Origin: Modicisalibacter coralii
GTDB taxonomy: Bacteria > Pseudomonadota > Gammaproteobacteria > Pseudomonadales > Halomonadaceae
Direction of reading: 5' to 3'
Assembly: GCF_004117855.1 (NCBI RefSeq)
Contig: NZ_QWBW01000019.1
Location: 3,256-67,255, forward strand
DNA: 64,000 bases
Below are positions 17,754 through 24,622 of this stretch, piece after piece; within the stretch, counting starts at the first letter, position 1; each line of letters starts with the position of its first letter. Made by a program: the position numbers and the translations under genes. The notes below the pieces were generated by a model. That model was not told where the DNA came from and ran no database searches. It worked only from the letters and a program-made list of their open reading frames with translations.

Positions 17754-17806
17754 CCTTCTTCCTTCTTCCTTCTTCCTTCTTCCTTCTTCCTTCTTCCTTC
17801 TTCCTT
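17754..17806. repeat. Heptamer tandem repeat, unit CCTTCTT, seven copies plus four bases
   Basis: Seven perfect copies of CCTTCTT (17754-17802) followed by a partial CCTT, immediately upstream of the tRNA promoter and 81 bases after gltX. Such pure pyrimidine repeats are prone to copy-number change. It resembles two other arrays in this window with different units. Confidence 0.95.
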
Positions 17807-17814
17807 GGGAAGGG

Positions 17815-17843
17815 TTGACGAATTCGGGGCTAATCAGTATCAT
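17815..17843 (+). promoter_or_regulatory. Sigma70 promoter of the tRNA-Ala/tRNA-Glu operon
   Basis: TTGACG (17815-17820), a 17-base spacer, then TATCAT (17838-17843), followed by a GC-rich discriminator (ACGCCCC), as expected for stringently controlled stable-RNA promoters. It lies 32 bases before tRNA-Ala. Confidence 0.85.
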
Positions 17844-17875
17844 ACGCCCCGTTCTCGCGAAAGACGCCGACGTTC

Positions 17876-17951
17876 GGGGCCTTAGCTCAGCTGGGAGAGC
17901 GCGACACTGGCAGTGTCGAGGTCACCGGTTCGATCCCGGTAGGCTCCACCA
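17876..17951 (+). tRNA. tRNA-Ala (anticodon GGC)
   Basis: A 76-base cloverleaf with acceptor GGGGCCT/AGGCTCC, which includes the G3:U70 pair that identifies alanine tRNAs. The D arm is GCTC/GAGC, the anticodon stem CGACA/TGTCG with loop CTGGCAG (anticodon GGC), and the T arm ACCGG TTCGATC CCGGT. The 3' CCA is encoded. Confidence 0.97.
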
Positions 17952-17977
17952 ACATCGGCTTCGCGACATCTTCTTGC

Positions 17978-18053
17978 GTCCCATTCGTCTAGTGGTCCAG
18001 GACACCGCCCTTTCACGGCGGTAACAGGGGTTCGAACCCCCTATGGGACGCCA
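17978..18053 (+). tRNA. tRNA-Glu (anticodon TTC)
   Basis: A 76-base tRNA nearly identical to Escherichia coli tRNA-Glu: acceptor GTCCCAT/ATGGGAC, anticodon loop CTTTCAC with anticodon TTC, T loop TTCGAAC and encoded CCA. It is 26 bases after tRNA-Ala and presumably co-transcribed with it. The neighbouring gltX encodes the enzyme that charges it. Confidence 0.98.
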
Positions 18054-18082
18054 CTTCCTGCTGTTCTCTCAAGACCGCTGCG

Positions 18083-18119
18083 AGCGTCGCCGACCAGACG
18101 CTGTCAAGATGCGTTTTTT
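18083..18119 (+). terminator. Possible terminator of the tRNA operon
   Basis: A six-base-pair stem (AGCGTC/GACGCT) followed, 11 bases later, by GCG and six T residues. The gap between stem and T-run makes it a weak candidate. Confidence 0.4.
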
Positions 18120-18201
18120 CAGTCCGGTGCCGGGTTTTTACCCGTCAGGCGCTTGACTTCGCACGTCAGTTTTCCCCACGTTACGCTTTTCTTTCCTCTC
18201 T

Positions 18202-18439
18202 TGTGCATAATCGCTCCGCCAGGCCCGTGGTTGGGCATGCTTTCTTGAAATGTATTTAAAATCAGTATCTTACGGTTGATCAAAAAATAGCCGATTTGTA
18301 GGCAGGCCGCTTGTCATGGCGATCGTGCGACCTTTTCGAGAGCTTATGAACAAGGTTATCCACAGAATGTGTGGAAAAGCGCCGGGGTGCGGGAAATACG
18401 AAAAATCCGAGTCCTTTCGCCGCTCCCCGGTGTGGAAAA
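18202..18439. other. AT-rich gap with DnaA-box-like sites
   Basis: The roughly 390-base gap between tRNA-Glu and the dehydrogenase gene holds a perfect DnaA box TTATCCACA (18356-18364). TTATGCACA lies on the minus strand (18202-18210), and TTTTCCACA occurs twice on the minus strand (18370-18378 and 18431-18439). An AT-rich stretch (18241-18300) lies between the first two. No coding sequence is convincing here. The arrangement resembles a small replication-origin or DnaA-titration site, but no dnaA, dnaN or gidA gene is in the window. Confidence 0.4.
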
Positions 18440-18447
18440 TCGAACCG

Positions 18448-19329
18448 TCAATCGCGCTCCAGGCGCTTGAGCAGCGACGACGTATCCCAGCGGCCGCCGC
18501 CCATGGCCTGAACGTCGCCATAGAACTGGTCGATCAGGGCGGCGACCGGCAGGCGCGCGTCGATGCGTCGAGCCTCGGCCAGGCAGATGGCCAGATCCTT
18601 GCGCATCCAGTCGACGGCGAAGCCGTGGTCGTACTCGCCGTCGATCATGGTCTTGTGACGGTTTTCCATCTGCCAGGAGCCGGCCGCCCCCTGGGCGATG
18701 ACCTCGACGACCCGTTCACGGTCGAGTCCCGCCTTGCCCGCGAAGTGCAGGCCCTCGGCCAGGCCCTGGACCAGGCCGGCGATGCAGATCTGGTTGACCA
18801 TCTTGGTCATCTGCCCGGCGCCGGCGTCGCCGAGGCGCGTCACGGCGCGGCCGTAGTGGGCGAGCAGCGGGCGAACCTCGTCGAAGGTGGCCTCGTCGCC
18901 GCCGCACATGACCGTCAGGGTGCCGTTCTCGGCGCCTTGCTGGCCGCCTGACACGGGGGCGTCGATGAAGCGGGCGTCGCGCTCCCGACACGCCTGTTCG
19001 AGTTCCCGGGCGAGATCCGCCGAGGCGGTGGTGTGATCGACCAGCACTGCGCCGGGCCGCATGCCGGTCAGCGCGCCTTGGGGGCCGGTGGTGACGGCGC
19101 GAACGTCATCGTCGTTGCCGACGCAGACCAGGACCAGGTCGGCGCCCTGGGCGGCTTGTTCGGGGGTGTCGTGGCGGCTGCCGCCATGGGTGTCGACCCA
19201 CTGCCTGGCCTTGTCCGGGCTGCGGTTGTAGACACGCATCTCGAGGCCGGCGCGGGCCAGGTGGCCGGCCATGGGGAAGCCCATCACGCCGAGGCCGATG
19301 AAGGCGGCCGTACGAATCGTCTGGCTCAT
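18448..19329 (-). CDS. Beta-hydroxyacid dehydrogenase (3-hydroxyisobutyrate dehydrogenase family)
   Basis: A 293-residue NAD(P)-dependent enzyme. The Rossmann motif is AAFIGLGVMGFPMAGHLARAG at the N-terminus. The substrate-binding signature is FIDAPVSGGQQGAENGTLTVMCGG. The catalytic Lys is in GAGQMTKMVNQI, and DWMRKDLAICLAEA is in the all-helical C-terminal domain. Members act on 3-hydroxyisobutyrate, tartronate semialdehyde, glyoxylate/succinic semialdehyde and related acids; sequence alone does not decide. The start at 19329 is preceded by AGG. Same strand as gltA's neighbourhood but after gltA's terminator, so it is a separate unit. Confidence 0.88.
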   Translation of the reverse strand: MSQTIRTAAFIGLGVMGFPMAGHLARAGLEMRVYNRSPDKARQWVDTHGGSRHDTPEQAAQGADLVLVCVGNDDDVRAVTTGPQGALTGMRPGAVLVDHTTASADLARELEQACRERDARFIDAPVSGGQQGAENGTLTVMCGGDEATFDEVRPLLAHYGRAVTRLGDAGAGQMTKMVNQICIAGLVQGLAEGLHFAGKAGLDRERVVEVIAQGAAGSWQMENRHKTMIDGEYDHGFAVDWMRKDLAICLAEARRIDARLPVAALIDQFYGDVQAMGGGRWDTSSLLKRLERD

Positions 19330-19410
19330 GGAGAGATACCTCGCGGTAAGTGTGTGGCGCATGCCGACATCAGCGTAGGCGAGGGGAGGGCCGGTCGGCA
19401 GGGCCTGACG

Positions 19411-19435
19411 AAAAAGGCCGCCTTGCGGCGGCCTT
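19411..19435 (-). terminator. Rho-independent terminator of gltA
   Basis: On the minus strand: AAGGCCGCC, loop GCAA, GGCGGCCTT followed by further T residues, 15 bases after the gltA stop. A strong GC-rich stem with U-tail. Confidence 0.9.
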
Positions 19436-19449
19436 GGAGAGAAACCCGG

Positions 19450-20739
19450 TTACTTCTGGGTCGGGTAATCGCGCTTGGCGTAGCCGGTGTAGAGCTGACG
19501 CGGGCGACCGATGCGGTAGCCGTTGCTGATCATCTCGTTCCAGTGCGAGATCCAGCCGATGGTCCGCGAGACGGCGAAGATCACCGTGAACATGTTGGTG
19601 GGGATGCCGATCGCCTTGAGGATGATCCCGGAGTAGAAGTCGACATTGGGATAGAGCTTGCGCTCGATGAAGTAGTCGTCTTCCAGGGCGATCTCCTCGA
19701 GCCGCTTGGCGATCTTGAGCTTGGGATCGTCGGCCATGCCCAGTTCGCTGAGTACCTCGTCGCAGGTCTCCTTCATGACCTTGGCGCGCGGGTCGAAATT
19801 GCGATAGACGCGGTGGCCGAAGCCCATCAGGCGGAAGGGGTCGTCCTTGTCCTTGGCGCGATCGATGTAGCGCTGGATGTTTTCTTCCGACTCGTCACCG
19901 ATCTCGTCGAGCATGTTGAGCACGGCTTCGTTGGCCCCGCCGTGGGCCGGCCCCCACAGGGCGGCGATGCCGGCGCTGATGCAGGCGAACGGGTTGGCGC
20001 CGGTGGAACCCGCCAGGCGCACGGTGGACGTCGAGGCGTTCTGCTCGTGGTCGGCGTGGAGCATGAAGATGCGATCCATGGCCTTGGCGAACACCGGATT
20101 GATCTGGTACTCCTCGCAGGGATTGCCGAACATCATGTAGAGGAAGTTCTCGGCGTAGCTGAGGTCGTTGCGAGGATAGTTGAAGGGCTGGCCGATGTTG
20201 TACTTGTAGCACATGGCGGCCAGCGTGGGCATCTTGGCGATCAGGCGGACGGCGCTGACCCGACGCTCCTCTTCCTTGGTGATGTCCAGGTTGTCGTGGT
20301 AGAAGGCTGCCAGGCCGCCGACCACGCCGCAGAGGATGGCCATGGGGTGGGCGTCGCGACGGAAGCCCTTGAAGAAGTTGGCCAGCTGTTCATGGACCAT
20401 CGTGTGGTTGCGGATGGTCTTCTCGAAATTGGTGTACTCGTCCTCGCTGGGCAGCTCGCCGAAGAGCAGCAGGTAGGAGAGTTCGACGAAGTTGGAGTTG
20501 TCGGCCAGCTGGTCGATCGGGTAGCCGCGGTGCAGCAACATGCCCTGGGCGCCGTCGATATAGGTGATGCCGGACTCGGTGGCGGCGGTGGCGACGAAGC
20601 CGGGGTCGTAGGTAAAGAGGCCTTCGGCGGTGAGGCCGCGTACGTCGACGACGTCGGGCCCGACAGTGCCTGAATAGACCGGCAACTCGAGGGTCTTGTC
20701 CAGCCCTTCCACTGTCAACTGCGCTTTCCTGTCAGCCAT
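19450..20739 (-). CDS. gltA: Citrate synthase (type II, hexameric)
   Basis: A 429-residue citrate synthase catalysing oxaloacetate plus acetyl-CoA to citrate. Catalytic residues are visible in [19 protein letters not shown], in [16 protein letters not shown], and as Asp in [10 protein letters not shown]. Length and N-terminal domain match the gram-negative hexameric enzyme that is usually NADH-inhibited. GAGGAGG lies just before the ATG at 20739. It is divergent from the sdh-suc operon, sharing an upstream region of about 410 bases with separate promoters. Confidence 0.97.
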   Translation of the reverse strand: MADRKAQLTVEGLDKTLELPVYSGTVGPDVVDVRGLTAEGLFTYDPGFVATAATESGITYIDGAQGMLLHRGYPIDQLADNSNFVELSYLLLFGELPSEDEYTNFEKTIRNHTMVHEQLANFFKGFRRDAHPMAILCGVVGGLAAFYHDNLDITKEEERRVSAVRLIAKMPTLAAMCYKYNIGQPFNYPRNDLSYAENFLYMMFGNPCEEYQINPVFAKAMDRIFMLHADHEQNASTSTVRLAGSTGANPFACISAGIAALWGPAHGGANEAVLNMLDEIGDESEENIQRYIDRAKDKDDPFRLMGFGHRVYRNFDPRAKVMKETCDEVLSELGMADDPKLKIAKRLEEIALEDDYFIERKLYPNVDFYSGIILKAIGIPTNMFTVIFAVSRTIGWISHWNEMISNGYRIGRPRQLYTGYAKRDYPTQK

Positions 20740-20812
20740 GATGGCCTCCTCTTGTCTCGATACTTGACGTAACTCGTTGTCCTGCCTGCTTACGGGCAAA
20801 AAAGGTTCGCCT

Positions 20813-20840
20813 ACTATAGAAATGTCCCGAGTATTGTCAA
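20813..20840 (-). promoter_or_regulatory. gltA promoter
   Basis: On the minus strand TTGACA (20835-20840), a 16-base spacer, then TATAGT (20813-20818), 74 bases before the gltA start. A near-consensus sigma70 promoter. Confidence 0.8.
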
Positions 20841-20938
20841 TTCACCCATAGTGGTTGGTGCGGCGGTGCAGCAAGCCATACGGGCGATGACGGACACTGC
20901 TGCAGGGGATCGGTTTGCTGCTTGGCAGCAAGAATACC

Positions 20939-20980
20939 TGTTACCAAGGGTAACACCAAGGTGGCGTTACGGCGGTAACG
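20939..20980. promoter_or_regulatory. Two GTTAC dyads upstream of the sdh promoter
   Basis: TGTTACCAAGGGTAACA (20939-20955) and CGTTACGGCGGTAACG (20965-20980) share the half-site GTTAC/GTAAC. Their centres are about 25 bases apart, and they end two bases before the -35 hexamer. This is the layout of tandem operators for a dimeric regulator that would activate or repress the TCA operon. The protein is not identifiable from the window. Confidence 0.65.
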
Positions 20981-20982
20981 AT

Positions 20983-21011
20983 TTGTCATGCCACGGCCCA
21001 GTCCCTATAAT
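20983..21011 (+). promoter_or_regulatory. sdhC (TCA operon) promoter
   Basis: TTGTCA (20983-20988), a 17-base spacer and a perfect TATAAT (21006-21011). The 5' leader to sdhC is about 130 bases. Confidence 0.85.
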
Positions 21012-21149
21012 CGTAACCCGCGCGACTGGCGGGAAGGCGGTGATCGATGCCACCTGGACTGGCCAACCATCGCTCTTCCTCAAACCACCGCCCGCTCTAA
21101 CCGTGCCCGACCGGAAGCATGAGCGGGCCAAGAGAGTGTGTAGAGAGCC

Positions 21150-21527
21150 GTGAATAGCAAAAGACCCGTAAACCTAGACCTTTCCACGATAAATTTCCCA
21201 CTTCCTGCGTTAACCTCCATTGCTCACCGTATCACCGGCATCATCCTGTTCATTGGCCTGATCTTCGGCTTCTGGGCGCTGGATGCCTCGCTGTCCTCTC
21301 CGGAAGGCTTCGAAGCCGTCCGTGACGTGCTCGCCCACAACTTCCTGGCCAAGCTGGTCGCCTGGGGGCTGCTGTCGGCACTGGCCTTCCATTTCGTCGC
21401 CGGCATCAAGCATCTGCTGATGGACGCCGGCTATGGCGTCGACCTCGAAGGCGGCTACAAGAAGGCTCAAATCACCGTGGTGGCAAGCGCGGTTCTCGTG
21501 GTACTGGCAGGAGTCTGGGTATGGTAA
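21150..21527 (+). CDS. sdhC: Succinate dehydrogenase cytochrome b556 subunit
   Basis: A 125-residue membrane anchor of complex II with three hydrophobic helices. The conserved SIAHRITGIILF motif and HFVAGIKHLLMD carry the residues for quinone and haem b binding. It starts with GTG (MNSKRPVNLDLSTINFPLPA). Its 3' end overlaps sdhD by seven bases. First gene of the sdhCDAB-suc run. Confidence 0.95.
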   Translation: MNSKRPVNLDLSTINFPLPALTSIAHRITGIILFIGLIFGFWALDASLSSPEGFEAVRDVLAHNFLAKLVAWGLLSALAFHFVAGIKHLLMDAGYGVDLEGGYKKAQITVVASAVLVVLAGVWVW

Positions 21528-21868
21528 CCAACATCACGAATCTCGGTCGCAGCGGTCTTTCCGACTGGCTGATACAGCGGGTTTCGGCCGTCGTCCTGGC
21601 GCTTTACGCCGTCTTCATGGTCGGCTACCTGCTCTTCCATCCCGACCTCGACTACGCGACCTGGCACGGTCTCTTCTCGCAGACCTGGATGCGCATCTTC
21701 TCCCTGCTGGCCTTCGTGTCGCTGGCGGCCCACGCCTGGATCGGGCTGTGGACGGTGGTCACCGACTACATCAAGCCGACCGGCATCCGTTTCATCGTGC
21801 AAATCGCCATCATCATCGCCATCTTCATCTTCCTGGTGTGGGGCGTACAAGTTCTGTGGGGAGCCTGA
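21521..21868 (+). CDS. sdhD: Succinate dehydrogenase membrane anchor subunit
   Basis: A 115-residue, three-helix membrane protein (for example WLIQRVSAVVLALYAVFMVGYLL and the central LLAFVSLAAHAWIGLWTVVTDYIKP), whose His in AAHAWIG contributes to the haem site. Together with SdhC it anchors SdhAB and carries electrons to ubiquinone. It overlaps sdhC and is four bases from sdhA. Confidence 0.94.
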   Translation: MVTNITNLGRSGLSDWLIQRVSAVVLALYAVFMVGYLLFHPDLDYATWHGLFSQTWMRIFSLLAFVSLAAHAWIGLWTVVTDYIKPTGIRFIVQIAIIIAIFIFLVWGVQVLWGA

Positions 21869-21871
21869 TCC

Positions 21872-23644
21872 ATGTCTACCATGCGTAGCCTGACATTCGA
21901 CGCAATCACCATCGGCGGGGGCGGCTCCGGCCTGCGTGCGGCGCTGGAGCTGGCCAAGTCCGGCAAGAAGACCGCGGTCATCTCGAAGGTCTTCCCGACC
22001 CGTTCGCACACGGTGTCGGCCCAGGGCGGCATCACCTGCGCCATTGCCTCCGCCGACCCCAACGACGACTGGCGTTGGCACATGTACGACACCGTCAAGG
22101 GCGGTGACTACATCACCGACCAGGACGCCGCCGAATACATGTGCTCCGAAGGCCCCAAGGCGGTCTTCGAGCTCGAACACATGGGGCTGCCGTTCTCGCG
22201 CTTCGACAACGGTCGCATCTATCAGCGTCCGTTCGGCGGCCAGTCCAAGGATTTCGGCAAGGGCGGCCAGGCGGCCCGTACCTGCGCCGCGGCCGACCGT
22301 ACCGGCCATGCGCTGCTGCACACGCTGTATCAGAACAACCTGAAGAACAACACCGTGTTCCTCAACGAGTGGTACGCGGTGGATCTGGTCAAGAACGCCA
22401 ACGGCGACGTGGTCGGCTGCATCGCGCTGTGCATCGAGACCGGTGAAGTGGTGCACATCAAGTCCAAGGCCACCGTGCTGGCGACCGGCGGCTCCGGGCG
22501 TATCTACTCCTCGACCACCAACGCCCTGATCAACACCGGCGACGGCATCGGCATGGCGCTGCGCGCCGGCCTGCCGGTCCAGGACATGGAGATGTGGCAG
22601 TTCCACCCCACCGGCATCCACGGTGCCGGGGTGCTGGTGACCGAGGGCTGCCGCGGCGAGGGCGGCTACCTGATCAACAAGGATGGCGAGCGCTTCATGG
22701 AGCGTTACGCGCCCAATGCCAAGGACCTGGCCGGTCGCGACGTGGTCGCCCGCTCCATGGTCATGGAGATCCTCGAGGGGCGTGGTTGCGGCGAGAACGG
22801 CGATCACGTGCTGCTCAAGCTCGACCACCTGGGCGAGGAAGTCCTCGGCAAGCGCCTGCCGGGCATCGTCGAGCTGGCCAAGACCTTCGCCCATGTCGAT
22901 CCGGTCAAGGAACCGATCCCCGTGGTGCCGACCTGTCACTACATGATGGGCGGGCTGGCGACCAACGTGCACGGTCAGGTGATCTCCCGCGATGGCGACG
23001 GCAACGATCAGATCGTCAACGGTCTGTTCGCCTGCGGCGAGGCGGCCTGCGTCTCGGTCCACGGCGCCAACCGTCTGGGCGGCAACTCGCTGCTCGACCT
23101 GGTGGTCTTCGGTCGCGCCGCCGGCATGTTCATCGAGAGCGCGCTCAACGAAGGCGTCGACTACCTCGACGCGGCCCAGTCCGACGTCGACCAGGCGCTG
23201 TCGCGCATGAACCGCTGGAACGAGTCGAGCGGCGGCGAGTCGGTGCCTGCGCTGCGTACCGAGCTGCAGGAAACCATGCAGAAATCCTTCGGCGTGTTCC
23301 GCCAGGAAGACCACATGGAAGAGGGCGTCAAGAAGGTGGCCGAGCTGCGCGAGCGCATCGCCAACGCCCACCTGGGCGACAAGTCCCACGCCTTCAACAC
23401 CGCGCGCGTCGAGGCGCTGGAACTCGACAATCTGCTGGAGGTCGCCGAGGCGACTGCCATCTCTGCCCTGGAGCGTAAGGAAAGCCGCGGGGCGCATTCC
23501 CGTTACGACTATCCGGACCGTGACGACGTCAACTGGCTGAAGCACTCCATCTATACCCCGGCGGACAAGAAGCTGGGCAAGCGTGACGTGAACTTCCAGC
23601 CGAAGACCGTCGACACCTTCGAGCCGAAAGTCCGGACTTATTAA
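21872..23644 (+). CDS. sdhA: Succinate dehydrogenase flavoprotein subunit
   Basis: A 590-residue flavoprotein oxidising succinate to fumarate. The FAD-binding N-terminus is [17 protein letters not shown], with the covalent-FAD His at residue 46 in [11 protein letters not shown]. Substrate-binding regions are [21 protein letters not shown] and [22 protein letters not shown]. The C-terminal helical domain ends [17 protein letters not shown], as in all SdhA. Normal length. Confidence 0.97.
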   Translation: MSTMRSLTFDAITIGGGGSGLRAALELAKSGKKTAVISKVFPTRSHTVSAQGGITCAIASADPNDDWRWHMYDTVKGGDYITDQDAAEYMCSEGPKAVFELEHMGLPFSRFDNGRIYQRPFGGQSKDFGKGGQAARTCAAADRTGHALLHTLYQNNLKNNTVFLNEWYAVDLVKNANGDVVGCIALCIETGEVVHIKSKATVLATGGSGRIYSSTTNALINTGDGIGMALRAGLPVQDMEMWQFHPTGIHGAGVLVTEGCRGEGGYLINKDGERFMERYAPNAKDLAGRDVVARSMVMEILEGRGCGENGDHVLLKLDHLGEEVLGKRLPGIVELAKTFAHVDPVKEPIPVVPTCHYMMGGLATNVHGQVISRDGDGNDQIVNGLFACGEAACVSVHGANRLGGNSLLDLVVFGRAAGMFIESALNEGVDYLDAAQSDVDQALSRMNRWNESSGGESVPALRTELQETMQKSFGVFRQEDHMEEGVKKVAELRERIANAHLGDKSHAFNTARVEALELDNLLEVAEATAISALERKESRGAHSRYDYPDRDDVNWLKHSIYTPADKKLGKRDVNFQPKTVDTFEPKVRTY

Positions 23645-23655
23645 GGGGGCAACCG

Positions 23656-24366
23656 ATGTCCATGCTTCAGGTATCCGTCTATCGCTACAACCCGGAGACC
23701 GACTCCGCGCCGTACATGCAGGAGTTCCAGGTGGACACCCAGGGCCGTGACCTGATGGTCCTGAACGTCCTCGAGATCATCAAGCAGCAGGACAGCTCGA
23801 TGGCCTACCGCCGCAGCTGCCGCGAGGGCGTGTGCGGCTCCGACGGGATGAACATGAACGGCACCAATGGTCTGGCCTGCGTCACCGCCCTGTCGGACGT
23901 GGTCAAGAACGACAAGCTGGTGCTGCGCCCGCTGCCGGGCCTGCCGGTGATTCGCGACCTGGTGGTCGACATGGGGATCTTCTACAAGCAGTACGAGCGC
24001 ATTCAGCCGTACCTGCAGAACGATGAGAACCCGCCGGCGATCGAGCGTCTGCAGTCGCCGGAGGAGCGCGACAAGCTCGACGGCCTCTACGAGTGCATCC
24101 TGTGCGCCTGCTGTTCGACCTCCTGCCCGTCGTTCTGGTGGAACCCGGACAAGTTCGTCGGACCGGCCGGCCTGCTTCAAGCCTATCGCTTCCTGGCCGA
24201 TAGTCGTGATACGGCGACGCGCGAGCGGCTCTCCGAGCTCGAGGATCCGTTCAGCGTGTTCCGCTGCCGCGGCATCATGAACTGCGTGGCGGTCTGCCCC
24301 AAGGGGCTCAACCCGACCCGCGCGATCGGCAAGATCCGCGAGCTGCTGCTGGCGAATGCCACTTAA
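23656..24366 (+). CDS. sdhB: Succinate dehydrogenase iron-sulfur subunit
   Basis: A 236-residue protein carrying electrons from FAD to quinone. The 2Fe-2S ligands are in CREGVCGSDGMNMNG with a later Cys in NGLAC. The 4Fe-4S and 3Fe-4S clusters are held by CILCACCSTSCPSFW and CRGIMNCVAVCPKGLNP. It follows sdhA by 11 bases. A 256-base gap with stable hairpins separates it from sucA. Confidence 0.97.
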   Translation: MSMLQVSVYRYNPETDSAPYMQEFQVDTQGRDLMVLNVLEIIKQQDSSMAYRRSCREGVCGSDGMNMNGTNGLACVTALSDVVKNDKLVLRPLPGLPVIRDLVVDMGIFYKQYERIQPYLQNDENPPAIERLQSPEERDKLDGLYECILCACCSTSCPSFWWNPDKFVGPAGLLQAYRFLADSRDTATRERLSELEDPFSVFRCRGIMNCVAVCPKGLNPTRAIGKIRELLLANAT

Positions 24367-24448
24367 ACCGTGGCTCGCGGCTTGTTATCATTGGTCCCCG
24401 TTCCTGGCTGCGGTCGAGTGTCGCAGCCGGGGGCGGTCCAAGCGTGGA

Positions 24449-24474
24449 GAGCCGGTGCCCTGGTGCACCGGCTC
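24449..24474 (+). other. Stable hairpin between sdhB and sucA
   Basis: A ten-base-pair stem, GAGCCGGTGC/GCACCGGCTC, with a six-base loop, preceded by another inverted repeat (GGCTGCG/CGCAGCC around 24404-24429). Only two T residues follow, so it is more likely an RNA-processing or partial attenuation element than a full terminator. Confidence 0.55.
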
Positions 24475-24622
24475 TTGACGATCATTGCCGCCGAAACTCG
24501 TCGACGACGCCCGTTCGCACAGAGCCGGTCGAGTCGGTGCAAGTGCCAGTAAAGAGTGACGTCGGAGTCTCAAGCGCAACTCCGGCGCCGACACCACCCC
24601 ATCAGTGCAGGGTGACCGAAAC

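Noticed and set aside
17754-17806. Possible CRISPR array
   Set aside because: The repeats are seven bases long and contiguous, with no spacers and no cas genes; the same holds for 32831-32893.
21467-23545. 692-residue minus-strand frame over sdhA
   Set aside because: A shadow of sdhA; its Gly/Val/His-rich composition is typical of antisense frames here.
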